A stretch of 51,235 nt of DNA from Hondaea fermentalgiana (lineage: Eukaryota > Sar > Bigyra > Thraustochytrida > Thraustochytriidae). The stretch's first letter is position 1. Each line of letters begins with the position of its first letter. Where the stretch lies: NCBI GenBank assembly GCA_014084085.1, contig NPFB01000014.1, positions 55,725-106,959 on the forward strand, read 5' to 3'. The translations under genes and the position numbers were made by a program. The notes below the pieces were generated by a model. That model was given only the letters and a program-made list of their open reading frames with translations. It had not been told where the DNA came from and made no database searches. Shown here piece by piece: positions 9,614 to 18,730 of this stretch.

Positions 9614-9789
9614 GTTAGGGTTTTGACAGCGGATCCTCGAGGTCAAGAAGACAGGCACGAGAGATACTGGTTCTGCAATCAGGAAACGTACAATTTGCTG
9701 CGTGCAGGACGCAACAGAATGGGGACAATGATTGCATTTCAAGTATACCATTTACGCGCACGAGGGCGCATCTGTGCGAGACCAAGGTC

Positions 9790-11121
9790 TTAGGCGTCGG
9801 TCTCATTCATCGCGTTCGCATTTAAATTTGCGTTTGCTGCCGAAGATGAAGTCGTCGTCGATGACTTTGCTCCCGCTGCGTCAGTGCACCCCTCGTTGGT
9901 GCACTTTACGACGCGAGGCGCCACGCCAGGTTCGAAATTAAGGAGCACCGAATCCGTGGCTGCTGGGCCCGGAGGGCGCGGGACAGTCAGGACAACTTCG
10001 TGCCGGTTGTCCTCCTCGCCAAAGGCGTAGCGCAAGGTCTTGAGAGGGGCGTTCGCGCCTGCATCCTCGGGCACATGCAGCGTAGCCGGCCCCATCTCGG
10101 CGCCCGCGGCAGCGACACCCGGGGCGCGGGTCCAAAGTTTGCCCGCAGGGGCGATGCCGGTGCCGCTGGCGCTCGCCTCGCTACCATTTTCGGCCATTGC
10201 GGGCAGAGAAAGCTTCTTGCGGACTTTGTCCGGGAGTGACTCGGCATCGCGCGGCATGTGATTGAACCAAATGTTGACGAGAAAGGTCACGCGCGTGCCT
10301 TGCGTGGCCGCCATAGGGTCCGCGTCATCGCCTGTGAAGAGAGGCAAGAGATCTGCCGAAGCGGCGTGCAAGAGTCTTCCGTCGAAGGAGATGTGTTTGC
10401 CCGCGCGCGGTCGACTACAAAAGACGAGAGGACCGGCCGGGCCCTCGATGGGATCGCTGTACCGCGGGGGCGCCGTCTTTTGCAGGACGAGCGTAGCGCC
10501 ACCCGGGTCGGCGAGGTAGGTAACAGTGCTAATATGAGGGAAGACATTGACGCCATAGTCCTCGAGACCATAATCCTTGTCCCAGTGAAAGACGACGTCG
10601 CTGTCATCGTCGAGCACGAGCGTCCACCACTCTGCTCCTGACTTTGATGCGTCATAAATGAGCGAGTCGGCATGAAATCGGAAAATGTCCAGGGCAAGCT
10701 GCTCGAGCGCCGACTGTGGCGTCTCGTCAGCACGGACAAAGTAGGTCTCTCCACCGCTGTAGGCTTCGCCGTCCTCGGCTTGGCGTGCGGAGAAGACTGT
10801 CTTGCAGTCGGCCAAGAGCTCTTCGCTGAGCGAAATGCAGCCGTGCATGGCCCTGAATCCATAGTTTACAGGGCCGCGCACCCCGGGCGCAATGCGTCCG
10901 TGTTGGTCGAGGCCGATCTCTGGCGCGTCCGACGAGGCGTCTGAGGACTCTTCGTCCTCGGAGGACGAGTTCTCGTCGCAAGATTCTTGGTCATCGTCGG
11001 CGTCCTCGTCTCCGTCCTCCCCTGCGCGGAGAGACGTCTTGGCGTCCGCGTTTTGGCCCGCCCCAACCTGGTCCTCCTCCCCGTCCACGCCACCCATGTC
11101 GGCGTCCGCGAACTCCGCCAT
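9790..11121 (-). CDS. 2-oxoglutarate/Fe(II)-dependent oxygenase-like protein
   Basis: The protein has 443 residues. Residues 1-67 are strongly acidic and disordered. The core at about 85-290 has the double-stranded beta-helix signature: HWD with H179 and D181, a second strand with TVTYLADPGGATLVL, the distal histidine H252 in GRLLHAAS, and R277 in TRVTFLVNIWFNH as the likely 2-oxoglutarate anchor. H179-x-D181...H252 would bind iron. Such enzymes hydroxylate protein, lipid or small-molecule substrates; the substrate cannot be read here. The C-terminal 150 residues are Ala/Gly-rich with no recognised domain. No signal peptide is seen, so a cytosolic or nuclear location is likely. The gene converges with the Med9-like gene across a 176-bp gap. 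Confidence 0.8.
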   Translation of the reverse strand: MAEFADADMGGVDGEEDQVGAGQNADAKTSLRAGEDGDEDADDDQESCDENSSSEDEESSDASSDAPEIGLDQHGRIAPGVRGPVNYGFRAMHGCISLSEELLADCKTVFSARQAEDGEAYSGGETYFVRADETPQSALEQLALDIFRFHADSLIYDASKSGAEWWTLVLDDDSDVVFHWDKDYGLEDYGVNVFPHISTVTYLADPGGATLVLQKTAPPRYSDPIEGPAGPLVFCSRPRAGKHISFDGRLLHAASADLLPLFTGDDADPMAATQGTRVTFLVNIWFNHMPRDAESLPDKVRKKLSLPAMAENGSEASASGTGIAPAGKLWTRAPGVAAAGAEMGPATLHVPEDAGANAPLKTLRYAFGEEDNRHEVVLTVPRPPGPAATDSVLLNFEPGVAPRVVKCTNEGCTDAAGAKSSTTTSSSAANANLNANAMNETDA

Positions 11122-11247
11122 GTGCGTGTGTGCTCTCTCGCTTTACCTCGTCGGCGCGCGAGGCGCTCGAGAGCGCTTCGTTGGCGGCCTGCCCTTCCGC
11201 CCGCCCTTTCGTCGGCCCGCCAGCCAGCCGCCCGCGGGAGCTCTCTC

Positions 11248-11346
11248 GCTTGCTTGTTTGCTTGACTTGCTTGCTTGCTTGATTTGCTTGCTTGATTTGC
11301 TTGCTTACTTGCTTGCTTGCTCTGGCTGCTTGCTTGCTCTGCTTGC
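11248..11346. repeat. imperfect (CTTG)n tetranucleotide tract
   Basis: About 100 bp of CTTG/TTGC units with point variants lie roughly 130 bp upstream of the oxygenase start codon, in its promoter or leader. Related tracts recur at 16596-16620. Confidence 0.8.
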
Positions 11347-11503
11347 TGGTCACGTCCCGGTGTAGATGTGACCAAGACTTGGAGGACGAAAACACTGTGA
11401 TACGCATCACAACGCAACCAATGTTGCGCAATGCAATGTCACCGTGTCACGTGCAGGGGACCCGTGGTGGGTGGCAAAGGCATTTCTGTCTCTCGCAAGC
11501 ACT

Positions 11504-11529
11504 AGCAGCAGCAGCAGCAGCAGCAGCAG
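11504..11529. repeat. (AGC)n trinucleotide repeat
   Basis: A perfect AGC tract of about 26 bp lies downstream of the p52 stop codon. Confidence 0.8.
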
Positions 11530-11611
11530 AAGGAACACGAAGCACGGAGAAGGCGCAAGGAGCTAGCTAGATGTGTTTCATTGTTAGTAGGTTTGCAAAG
11601 AAGTAGGGCGG

Positions 11612-13204
11612 TCAGTGGACATTGTTGCGCAAACGCTCGCGAGTACGCTTGACGAAAGCCCTCATTTCGTCGTGCTTGGACTCGAGGATGACAAAGGCCA
11701 TATTTGGAGGTCCACTCTGGAAAAGAAGCCACTTGTTCTCGAGAGCGTGCGCGACGGCAGCACTGTGAACGGCCTCTTCTTCGGGCTGAAAGTCCTTGTA
11801 GAGCACACCGCGCTGAGCACGGACGCGGTTACGCTCGCCTTCCCAAAGGATAATTTGATCGGTAATGTTATCCGGGACGAGGCGATGCCGCTTTTTGCAA
11901 AGTGGGTGCGCATTTTCAGAGAGAAAGTGGATGATCTGACTCCCGGTAATTCCGAGCTTGAAGGCCGAGCGAATCGAGCTTCGCGTGATAACTGCGACGA
12001 TTAAATTGGGCAGAATGCATTCGATATTGACAAATAGACGCAACATCTCCACGTGCAGGGAAGACTCTGTATATGCGTAGACCTTGAAGTTGGTCTCGCA
12101 AATGATAAACACGTTGCTCGAGGCGGTGGCCCGACGGTTCATCGGGACCATGCCAGGCTCTCCCTTGACGCGTTTGGCAGCATCCGAAGCCCCCGTTTGA
12201 GCGCTTTGCGCAGGTAAGTCCACGGCCCGAGCAGCAGCGGCCATGCGCTCTTCGCGCGACTGTCCAAAGACGACGTTGACGCCAAGTGAGGTTGGAAAGA
12301 AGCGATCGCGACGCGACTCGTCGATCTGAACGAGTCCAAAGAGATCAAAGTCTCCGAGGAGACTTCGCTGCGTCTCGTCGAGCGTACCTGAGCTGCACTC
12401 GGTACCCGGTTTGCAATAGCTCATGCGAAAAAGCATCTGGAGCACACTCTCTGGCGAGCCCACTTTACGCGTATAATGCTTCATGAAGATCCACACCTGT
12501 TCATGAATGTCTTTGAGCATAAACTCGTAGCCTTGACGAGTGATTTGCGGCAAGGAGCTGCCTAAGACAGCAACGCCGTTGTTGTGCGCCGTGCCGCTGC
12601 GGTCTGAGGCGCCGCCGTGGCCCATGAGGCCCATGCTCACGAGAAGTTTTACAACCCGCTTGCCAGGGTTGCCATACTCGTTCGAACCGACGATGAAATG
12701 CAAAATTGCCGTCCATTTTCTCAAGGCGGCGTCTTCAAGGTTCATCAGCGCACTGCCGCTGGTCTTGTCGTTCCCACGGCTTCCGTCAAGACCGTCCTGC
12801 CAAGGAAGGGCCGAGATTTGTGGAGCTGCGATTGACGCCCGTAGCTGTGATGCAAACGCCTTGTGTAACTGCACTCTGCCAGGTTCTCCGATCACGTCCA
12901 CGAGGACTTTGAGTGTACGGAGTTGCGTGAGCGCCTCGCGCAGGGCTCCTTTGGCTTGCGCTCCGGCCACAACGCTCTTGCTCAGCCATTCTAGCGGGAC
13001 GCCCTTTCTAACGCACGTTAATCGCAGCACGAGCTGCTTGGCCAGAGGACTGAGGTGTCGCAGCACGCCGAGGCAGCTCCAGCGACACGCGAAGAGGTCG
13101 CCCACGCGAGCCTCGTCGAGAGTGCCAATGTAGTCAAAGAGGTCCCCGGCGCCCTCGTCCTCACTGCTGTTTGCGCCGCCGCCGGCGGAAATCACGGTAG
13201 CCAT
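11612..13204 (-). CDS. GTF2H4 (TFB2): TFIIH core subunit p52 / Tfb2
   Basis: This 530-residue protein is the TFIIH subunit that anchors and stimulates the XPB helicase in promoter opening and nucleotide-excision repair. The N-terminus has the family's helical start, with FDYIGTLDEARVGDLFACRW and a winged-helix-like block around LSPLAKQLVLRLT. The middle contains GYEFMLKDIHEQVWIFMKHY. Near the C-terminus, NLIVAVITRSSIRSAFKLGI, then ITDQIILWEGERNRV and LYKDF match the XPB-binding and Tfb5/p8-binding parts of p52. Human p52 is 462 and yeast Tfb2 513 residues, so the length fits. An Ala-rich insert with CETNFKVYAYT after it is typical spacing. Start at ATG 13204; no intron is needed. Confidence 0.95.
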   Translation of the reverse strand: MATVISAGGGANSSEDEGAGDLFDYIGTLDEARVGDLFACRWSCLGVLRHLSPLAKQLVLRLTCVRKGVPLEWLSKSVVAGAQAKGALREALTQLRTLKVLVDVIGEPGRVQLHKAFASQLRASIAAPQISALPWQDGLDGSRGNDKTSGSALMNLEDAALRKWTAILHFIVGSNEYGNPGKRVVKLLVSMGLMGHGGASDRSGTAHNNGVAVLGSSLPQITRQGYEFMLKDIHEQVWIFMKHYTRKVGSPESVLQMLFRMSYCKPGTECSSGTLDETQRSLLGDFDLFGLVQIDESRRDRFFPTSLGVNVVFGQSREERMAAAARAVDLPAQSAQTGASDAAKRVKGEPGMVPMNRRATASSNVFIICETNFKVYAYTESSLHVEMLRLFVNIECILPNLIVAVITRSSIRSAFKLGITGSQIIHFLSENAHPLCKKRHRLVPDNITDQIILWEGERNRVRAQRGVLYKDFQPEEEAVHSAAVAHALENKWLLFQSGPPNMAFVILESKHDEMRAFVKRTRERLRNNVH

Positions 13205-13672
13205 GTTTGCGTGCGCGCGTGAACGCGTGAACGCAACAGCGCCCGGGGTCTTTTCCGGTCCCCCGCGCGCGCGCTCTCCTCGCGGGCGCGCGACGTAGAA
13301 CTGGGGTTATGCTTCTGACGCTGTTGCTGCTGCTGCTGCTGCGCCGCTTCTTTGATAAGAAATCTGCACAACGCATTTTGAGACACGACTGATTGCCACC
13401 ACACCACCAAGTCACCAAGGGTTGTCTTTTTATTTCCTTTTTTACAAAGTCGTCGTACGAAGTCACGTAATGGAGGTTGTTGTTTTTTTTTCCCCAAAGA
13501 AAGGTGAAGAAAATTGAAGACTGATGATGCTGATGTGATATTTTCTTTATTGGTCATTCCGAGTCATTCTGGCAATGTTGTCGGCAAAAGAGGTTCTTTC
13601 CTCTTATGTGGCGCGACGGGAATTCTCTTTTTTGAGAAGGCGCGAGCGCCCACGCATTTGTTCCATGCATGT
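13205..13672. other. intergenic region upstream of the p52 gene
   Basis: It contains the p52 promoter and the 3' flank of the TPR gene. A (CTG)n tract lies at 13321-13341, and T-rich runs occur at about 13425-13495. No gene is supported. Confidence 0.5.
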
Positions 13673-16177
13673 TCATTCTTTGCATGAGGTAATCCACGCC
13701 TGCGAACTGAGCGTATCCGGGTGGTCGGGGCCGAGCACTTCAAGACGAATGCTCTCTGCCCTTTGGAAATAATCCAGGGCAGTCTCGCGCTCGTCTCGCT
13801 GATAATACACTGCACCGATATTGTGCAGTGTGGTGGCCACAGAAGGATGCCGGTCCCCGAGGGTCTCCTGCTTGATGGAGAGTGCCTCCTTGTAGTAGTT
13901 CAAAGCATCCTGGTACATTTTTTGCGCATAGTAGACGAGCGCAATATTGTTGAGCGTTTGCGCCACAAGAGGATGGCGGCTGCCGAGAGCAGCCTTGTCA
14001 ATCTCGAGCGACTCCATGTAGTACTTTAAGGCCTCCTTGTAACGACCTTGCGCATTGTACACGGCCGCAATGTTGTTGAGCGTGTTTGCCACGTCTGGGT
14101 GGTGGTCCCCCAAGGCCTCCTTTCGGATGGATAACGCCTCGTTGTAGTACTGCAGGGCCTCTTTGTTCCGGCCTTGCTCGGCGTACACAAAGCCGATATT
14201 GTTCAGTGTCACTGCAATGCCAGGATGCCGAGGACCCCAAGCTTCCTTGCTAATGGAAAGGTCCAGTTTGTAGTATCTGAGGGCATCTTCGACGCGACCC
14301 TGTGCATGGTAGACTGCTGCAATGCCATCAAGCATGGCGGCCATGTTTGTGTTTCGCGTGCCAAGCGCATCTTTGCTGATGCTCAAAGCCTCTTGGTAGT
14401 ACTGCAAGGCCTCGTCATAGCGTCCTTGCGAACGAAAGATGTTGGCAGCATTGTTGAGCGTCAAGGCCACATCCGGATGCCTCTCCCCGAGTGCCTCTTT
14501 GCGAATGGAGAGCGCATCCTCGTAGCATTTTAGGGCCTCTTCGTAGCGCCCCTGTGAATTCAAGACGTCGCCGAGGTTGCTCAGCGAGGTCGCCACGGAT
14601 GGATGCCGTTCACCAAGAACCTCCTTCTTAATGGAAAGAGAGTCCTCTTGGCATCGCAAGGCCTCGTCATAGCGGCCCGTAGACTCGTATACGGATGCGA
14701 TGTTGTTGAGCGTGATTGCAACATAGTAGTGACGTTCACCCAGAGTGGTCTTGAAAATCTCGAGCGCCTCTTCGTAGTCTTGCAACGCTTGATCGTAGTC
14801 GCTCTGGTGCCATGAAATGCTTCCCATGTCATTGAGCGTGGAGGCCACGTCGGCGTGCGAATCGCCGAGAACTTGTTTCCGCGTGTCGAGCGCCTCCGTG
14901 TACGCGGCCATGGCGTCGTCATAGCGGCCCTGAGCGCCATAGATGGCCCCGAGCTCGTTCAAAGCACTGGCCACGTCGGCGTTGACGTCGCCAAGTGCCT
15001 TGCGACGGATAGAGAGTCCCTCTTGACAGTTTTGCAAGGCTTCGTCATGCATGCCCTGCAGCCGAAAGAACGTCGCCGACTTTACAAGAAAGTCTGCGAG
15101 GTCGAGGGATTCATCCTGTTGTTGGCGGGCTTGTTCGACCGCGTCGCGTGTCGTTTGCGCATGCCAAGCCCGAAGCCACTCATTGACGCTGGAATTTACC
15201 GTGACGAATCCACCTTCTACTGTGGTGGCAATGGCATCATTGATCATGTCCTTGTCCTCTGGCTTTGAGCAGACAGCCTCGCGCATGTCAACCTTGTCTG
15301 CAACGATGCGGGCAAGGTCGGTTGGATCCTTGAGCAGGTGGTCCACGAAATCTTTCCCCTGGCCAAGGGCGTAAATACCCTGCACGGGTCGTCCGCTGTT
15401 GATAGATCCAAAGGTCTCCCAAAGACACCATGCACGCTGCAAAGGCGTGGGCTTTTCCCAGGTGTCAAAGAAGACGAGAGATTTCTCAAACTTGCTCATG
15501 CCGCGATGCATACCGTCTTCCACGTACTGCTGGCGAGCCTCCACCATTTCGGTGGGCGTGTCTTCATCCGCGCGAGCGAGGAGTGGCTGGTTGGCACTAA
15601 AGATATCCATCCAGACAAAGGCTGACTCGGCGTTCTCGCTTCCAAAGTAGTCTTCGAGGGCGGCAACGAGGTCGACGAAGCGGCAACTGCGCGCCTGGCT
15701 CACAAAGGCACCCTGAAAATCACTACCCACGTCTGCGCCATCGAGGAGGCTAAGATAAATCTGCGACTCTTTCATGCCTTGCGTGGCGGGAATGACAACG
15801 TGCTCAACCACGTCTTCGATAGTCCACTCTTGGCGCTCTTTTGCCACAGCGTCCGTCTCGGGATCGAAATCAACGGGATCGACCACGAAGGCCACACAGC
15901 CTTGGCGCAAGCCATCCCCGTTGGCTTCAAGGGCACGAAGTGTGGTGCCTTCTTTGATGTCGGAGGAAAGGTTGCGGGTGGCCACGAAGAGCTCCACGTC
16001 CTCGGCCAGGTCGCCGCTGAGAATGCCATCCCTTACGTTGAGGACTGCACGCAGAGAGACACTTCGGGGATCGATGATGTCGCGTACGTTGGCGCTGAGG
16101 ACATCACCATCTTTCTTGCGCGACAAGCTCAGCCGCGTCAAGCTTGCGCGCAGCTTTTTCCCCAAGGCGCGAGGCAT
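13673..16177 (-). CDS. TIR-like N-terminal domain protein with 11 kinesin-light-chain-type TPRs
   Basis: The protein has 834 residues. From about residue 357 to the end it contains eleven consecutive 42-residue repeats of the kinesin light chain/nephrocystin-3 type (for example LNNIAAVYNAQGRYKEALKY followed by a LG-x-x-HP-x-VA-x-T turn). These form a protein-binding superhelix and give a 126-bp periodicity in the DNA. The N-terminal half has a globular region with AFVSQARSCRFVDLVAALED, FVWMDIFSANQ, a KSLVFFD strand and QRAWCLWETF. That order of strands, ending in a W-C-L-W-E motif, resembles TIR-type domains often fused to TPRs in algae and protists. No catalytic residues are assigned. Signalling or effector-scaffold function is inferred. 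The gene is head to head with glycerate kinase. Confidence 0.88.
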   Translation of the reverse strand: MPRALGKKLRASLTRLSLSRKKDGDVLSANVRDIIDPRSVSLRAVLNVRDGILSGDLAEDVELFVATRNLSSDIKEGTTLRALEANGDGLRQGCVAFVVDPVDFDPETDAVAKERQEWTIEDVVEHVVIPATQGMKESQIYLSLLDGADVGSDFQGAFVSQARSCRFVDLVAALEDYFGSENAESAFVWMDIFSANQPLLARADEDTPTEMVEARQQYVEDGMHRGMSKFEKSLVFFDTWEKPTPLQRAWCLWETFGSINSGRPVQGIYALGQGKDFVDHLLKDPTDLARIVADKVDMREAVCSKPEDKDMINDAIATTVEGGFVTVNSSVNEWLRAWHAQTTRDAVEQARQQQDESLDLADFLVKSATFFRLQGMHDEALQNCQEGLSIRRKALGDVNADVASALNELGAIYGAQGRYDDAMAAYTEALDTRKQVLGDSHADVASTLNDMGSISWHQSDYDQALQDYEEALEIFKTTLGERHYYVAITLNNIASVYESTGRYDEALRCQEDSLSIKKEVLGERHPSVATSLSNLGDVLNSQGRYEEALKCYEDALSIRKEALGERHPDVALTLNNAANIFRSQGRYDEALQYYQEALSISKDALGTRNTNMAAMLDGIAAVYHAQGRVEDALRYYKLDLSISKEAWGPRHPGIAVTLNNIGFVYAEQGRNKEALQYYNEALSIRKEALGDHHPDVANTLNNIAAVYNAQGRYKEALKYYMESLEIDKAALGSRHPLVAQTLNNIALVYYAQKMYQDALNYYKEALSIKQETLGDRHPSVATTLHNIGAVYYQRDERETALDYFQRAESIRLEVLGPDHPDTLSSQAWITSCKE
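13703..15089 (-). repeat. 11 x 126-bp coding repeat array (TPR)
   Basis: The DNA shows a 126-bp period matching the 42-residue TPRs. Copies have diverged, but motifs for GRYDEAL and for LG-x-RHP recur in register. Confidence 0.8.
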
Positions 16178-16840
16178 CGTCGACAGCGTTCAAGTCAAAC
16201 AATCACTCAACCCAACAAAGGACCAGAGCCAGCAAACGAACGTTGGCACACCACGAAGACGAGAGATGGCACGCGTCAGGGCTCCCTGGGTATTCCGTGT
16301 TTGCTGTTTTCTTTGACAACGACGATTCTTTTCGCGCTCGATGTCTGCAAGGGCAGCTTTCGCGGTATGCGTGTGTGGTCCGGCGAACGTGGGCGAAAGT
16401 GTGTGCTTGCTGCGCGTGTCATTTCAGTATATGCCTAATAGGCGGTGGTATACCTTCAACGAAACAAACGCTGCAGCTGCAGCTGCAGCTTGCAGGCATC
16501 TGTGCAGGAACGAACAACAGGCCGCGGCCAGCAGCCACTGATGTGAAAGACTTGCCGCAAGGGGATCCATGGACGCCGGACAAGTCGTAGGCCTACAAGC
16601 AAGCAAGCAAGCAAGCAAGCCGTCGACACCGGTCAGGCACACGCAGTGCTTGTCATAATAGGTCGGTCCAAGAGAGGCGAGCGAGTCAGATAGAAAATGT
16701 TGGGCTCGAGGATTCAGATCCTACGAGTCTCTGGCGACGCCTGGGCGTGGCGACTCGCAGTTTCGAGCAAAGCGACGCGACGCGAGGTCGTGGGTGAAGT
16801 GAAGTAGAGCGGCAACGTCAAACCAGTTGAAGTCAGCTCC
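16178..16840. promoter_or_regulatory. divergent promoter region of the TPR and glycerate kinase genes
   Basis: This 663-bp interval lies between two oppositely transcribed start codons, so it must hold both promoters. It contains a run of CAGCTG units (about 16470-16490) and a (CAAG)n tract at 16596-16620. No coding sequence is supported. Confidence 0.6.
16596..16620. repeat. (CAAG)n microsatellite
   Basis: About six perfect CAAG units lie 220 bp upstream of the glycerate kinase start. Confidence 0.8.
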
Positions 16841-18283
16841 ATGGCCTCGTCACCAGCCCGAGGTCATGCGCGGGATATCTTGGCAGCGGCGATCCGGGGC
16901 GCCGAGCCGCGACGCGCCGTCGACAAAGCTCTGCGCGAGCACGACCAGTGCGTGAAGACACTCGCCCGAGTCGATCGCGCGTCGAGCGTCTCGGACTTCG
17001 AACGCGTCCTGCTCACAGGCCAAGGCAAGGCCGCCGTGCAAATGTGCACTGCGGCGCTTCAGACTCTTGCAGAACATGCGCCAGCCGTGTCGGATGCCAT
17101 TTGTGGCGGTCTTGTCGTCACTAAACATGGCCATGCAACGCAAGAAGAGCGTGATGTCCTGGCAGCGCGATCAATTCGAATTGCCGAGGCTGGTCATCCC
17201 GTTCCCGATGCTGATGGCGTTGCTGGCACTGAAGCGTTGCTCGCGCTTGTCAAGGACGCAGATGAGCGTACGCTCGTCCTTAATTTCATCAGTGGCGGTG
17301 GTTCCGCCTTGACATGCGTGCCGGCGAAAGGCCTGACGTTGCACGATATCCAGACAACTGTCAATCTTTTGCTTGGCAGCGGGGCCCCAATCGAGGACAT
17401 GAATACGGTGCGTCGGCACTTGACACGCTTTCAAGGCGGCCGTTTCGCTGGCGCTATTGCCCCGGGCACGGTATTGTCGCTCATTTTGTCGGATGTTGTC
17501 GGTGATCCTCTTGAGGTCATTGCTGGAGGCTCCACCTCTCCGGATCCAACCACCTTTGCCGACTGCGCAGAAATATTAAACGATGAGGCGCTTGGCATTG
17601 CTTCCTCGGTGCCTGCGGCAGTATGGGACTTTCTCAAGCAGCCACAAAGTGCTCTCGAGGAGTTGGAGACGTGTAAACCTGGTTCCTCGGCTCTCGCTCG
17701 GGCTTCGAACCTTGTCGTTGCGAGCAACCGCGAGTCGCTGCGAGAAGCCAAGATCAAGGCCGAGGCGTTGGGCTACAACACGCGCATTCTCACTTCGCAA
17801 ATGCAGGGCGAGGCAAGACATGCAGCGACCTTTTTAGCGGGCATTGCAGCCGATGCTCGCGATCAAGGAACCTTTGGGCCTCTCCCAGCGTGCATTCTCG
17901 TTGGCGGAGAAACCACAGTGACACTTTCCCACGCAAGCGCGCCGAATGCGAGCGAAAATGTGGATGCCGAGACCGGGTCTGACCCTGTAGGGGGGCGGAA
18001 TCAAGAGTTTGCCTTGGCAGCTGCGCTAGCGTTACGCAACGAGCCTCGGATCACAATTCTGGCTGCTGGCACGGATGGACAGGACGGACCGTGCGATGCC
18101 GCAGGGGCCGTCATTGACGGCGAGGTGTGCAAGTCCCGTCAGGACCTCGCTCGCGCAAAGCGACATCTTGCGCGACATGACTCGTATGGTTTTTTCCGAG
18201 ATTCATCAATGCACATTCTCACCGGTCCCACGGGAACAAATGTCATGGATTTATGCGTGGTGCTTGTTGACGAGGAAAAGTGA
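16841..18283 (+). CDS. GLYCTK: glycerate 2-kinase (MOFRL family)
   Basis: This 480-residue enzyme phosphorylates D-glycerate to 2-phosphoglycerate, feeding serine, fructose or photorespiratory carbon into glycolysis. The N-terminal DUF4147 domain contains VTKHGHAT, an ISGGGSAL glycine motif (about 150-157), NTVRRHLTRFQGGRFA, and LILSDVVGDPLEVIAGGSTSPDP. The C-terminal MOFRL domain contains CILVGGETTVTL, GGRNQEFALA (about 385-394) and GTDGQDGPCDAAGAVID (from about 410), all family hallmarks. The protein ends with LTGPTGTNVMDLCVVL, also typical. Length is close to human GLYCTK (523). There is no obvious N-terminal targeting peptide, so cytosolic location is likely. Start ATG 16841. Confidence 0.97.
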   Translation: MASSPARGHARDILAAAIRGAEPRRAVDKALREHDQCVKTLARVDRASSVSDFERVLLTGQGKAAVQMCTAALQTLAEHAPAVSDAICGGLVVTKHGHATQEERDVLAARSIRIAEAGHPVPDADGVAGTEALLALVKDADERTLVLNFISGGGSALTCVPAKGLTLHDIQTTVNLLLGSGAPIEDMNTVRRHLTRFQGGRFAGAIAPGTVLSLILSDVVGDPLEVIAGGSTSPDPTTFADCAEILNDEALGIASSVPAAVWDFLKQPQSALEELETCKPGSSALARASNLVVASNRESLREAKIKAEALGYNTRILTSQMQGEARHAATFLAGIAADARDQGTFGPLPACILVGGETTVTLSHASAPNASENVDAETGSDPVGGRNQEFALAAALALRNEPRITILAAGTDGQDGPCDAAGAVIDGEVCKSRQDLARAKRHLARHDSYGFFRDSSMHILTGPTGTNVMDLCVVLVDEEK

Positions 18284-18730
18284 AGCCAGAAATCCTTTAA
18301 TTTATCTCTTCTTTTCATTCTTTCTTACAGGAGGCTCAAATTTTATTGCGTCGACTATCGTGATGAGATTCTTTTTTTCCCCTCTCTTTGTTGCCTTCAA
18401 ATGTCTGTAAAAGGTTTTTTCCTTTTTCTGTTGCAAAGCTTCGTCTTCAAATTGCGACCCTCTCGTTTTCTGCCTCTGCGAAACTTCGCATTCAGAGGGT
18501 TCAAAAACCAGACTCAATCTTGTGGAGATGTAATAATTATCCACTTTGCGATCGCTTTTCGCAAACCACAGAAACATTTATCAAAATGGGAAAGAACATC
18601 AGATTGAAAATGTGACTACAATGTATACAATGCAAATCAGACGAGGAAGGGGCCATGCATCACAGGCACACCTCTGGTCTGGCATGCATGCCGGCAAAGG
18701 CAAAAGAATGTGATTTATACAAACCAAGTC
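18284..18730. other. convergent 3' flanks of glycerate kinase and the LYR gene
   Basis: The stretch is AT-richer than its neighbours, with T-rich runs after the kinase stop, and lies between two converging genes. No coding sequence is supported. Confidence 0.5.

Larger units (their letters stand above)
11122..11611. other. intergenic region with TTGC and AGC microsatellites
   Basis: This lies between the oxygenase start and the p52 3' end, both on the minus strand. It holds a long TTGC-rich tract and an (AGC)n tract. No coding sequence is supported. Confidence 0.6.

Noticed and set aside
11248..11346. repeat array considered as CRISPR-like
   Set aside because: It is a plain tetranucleotide microsatellite without spacers, and the genome is eukaryotic.
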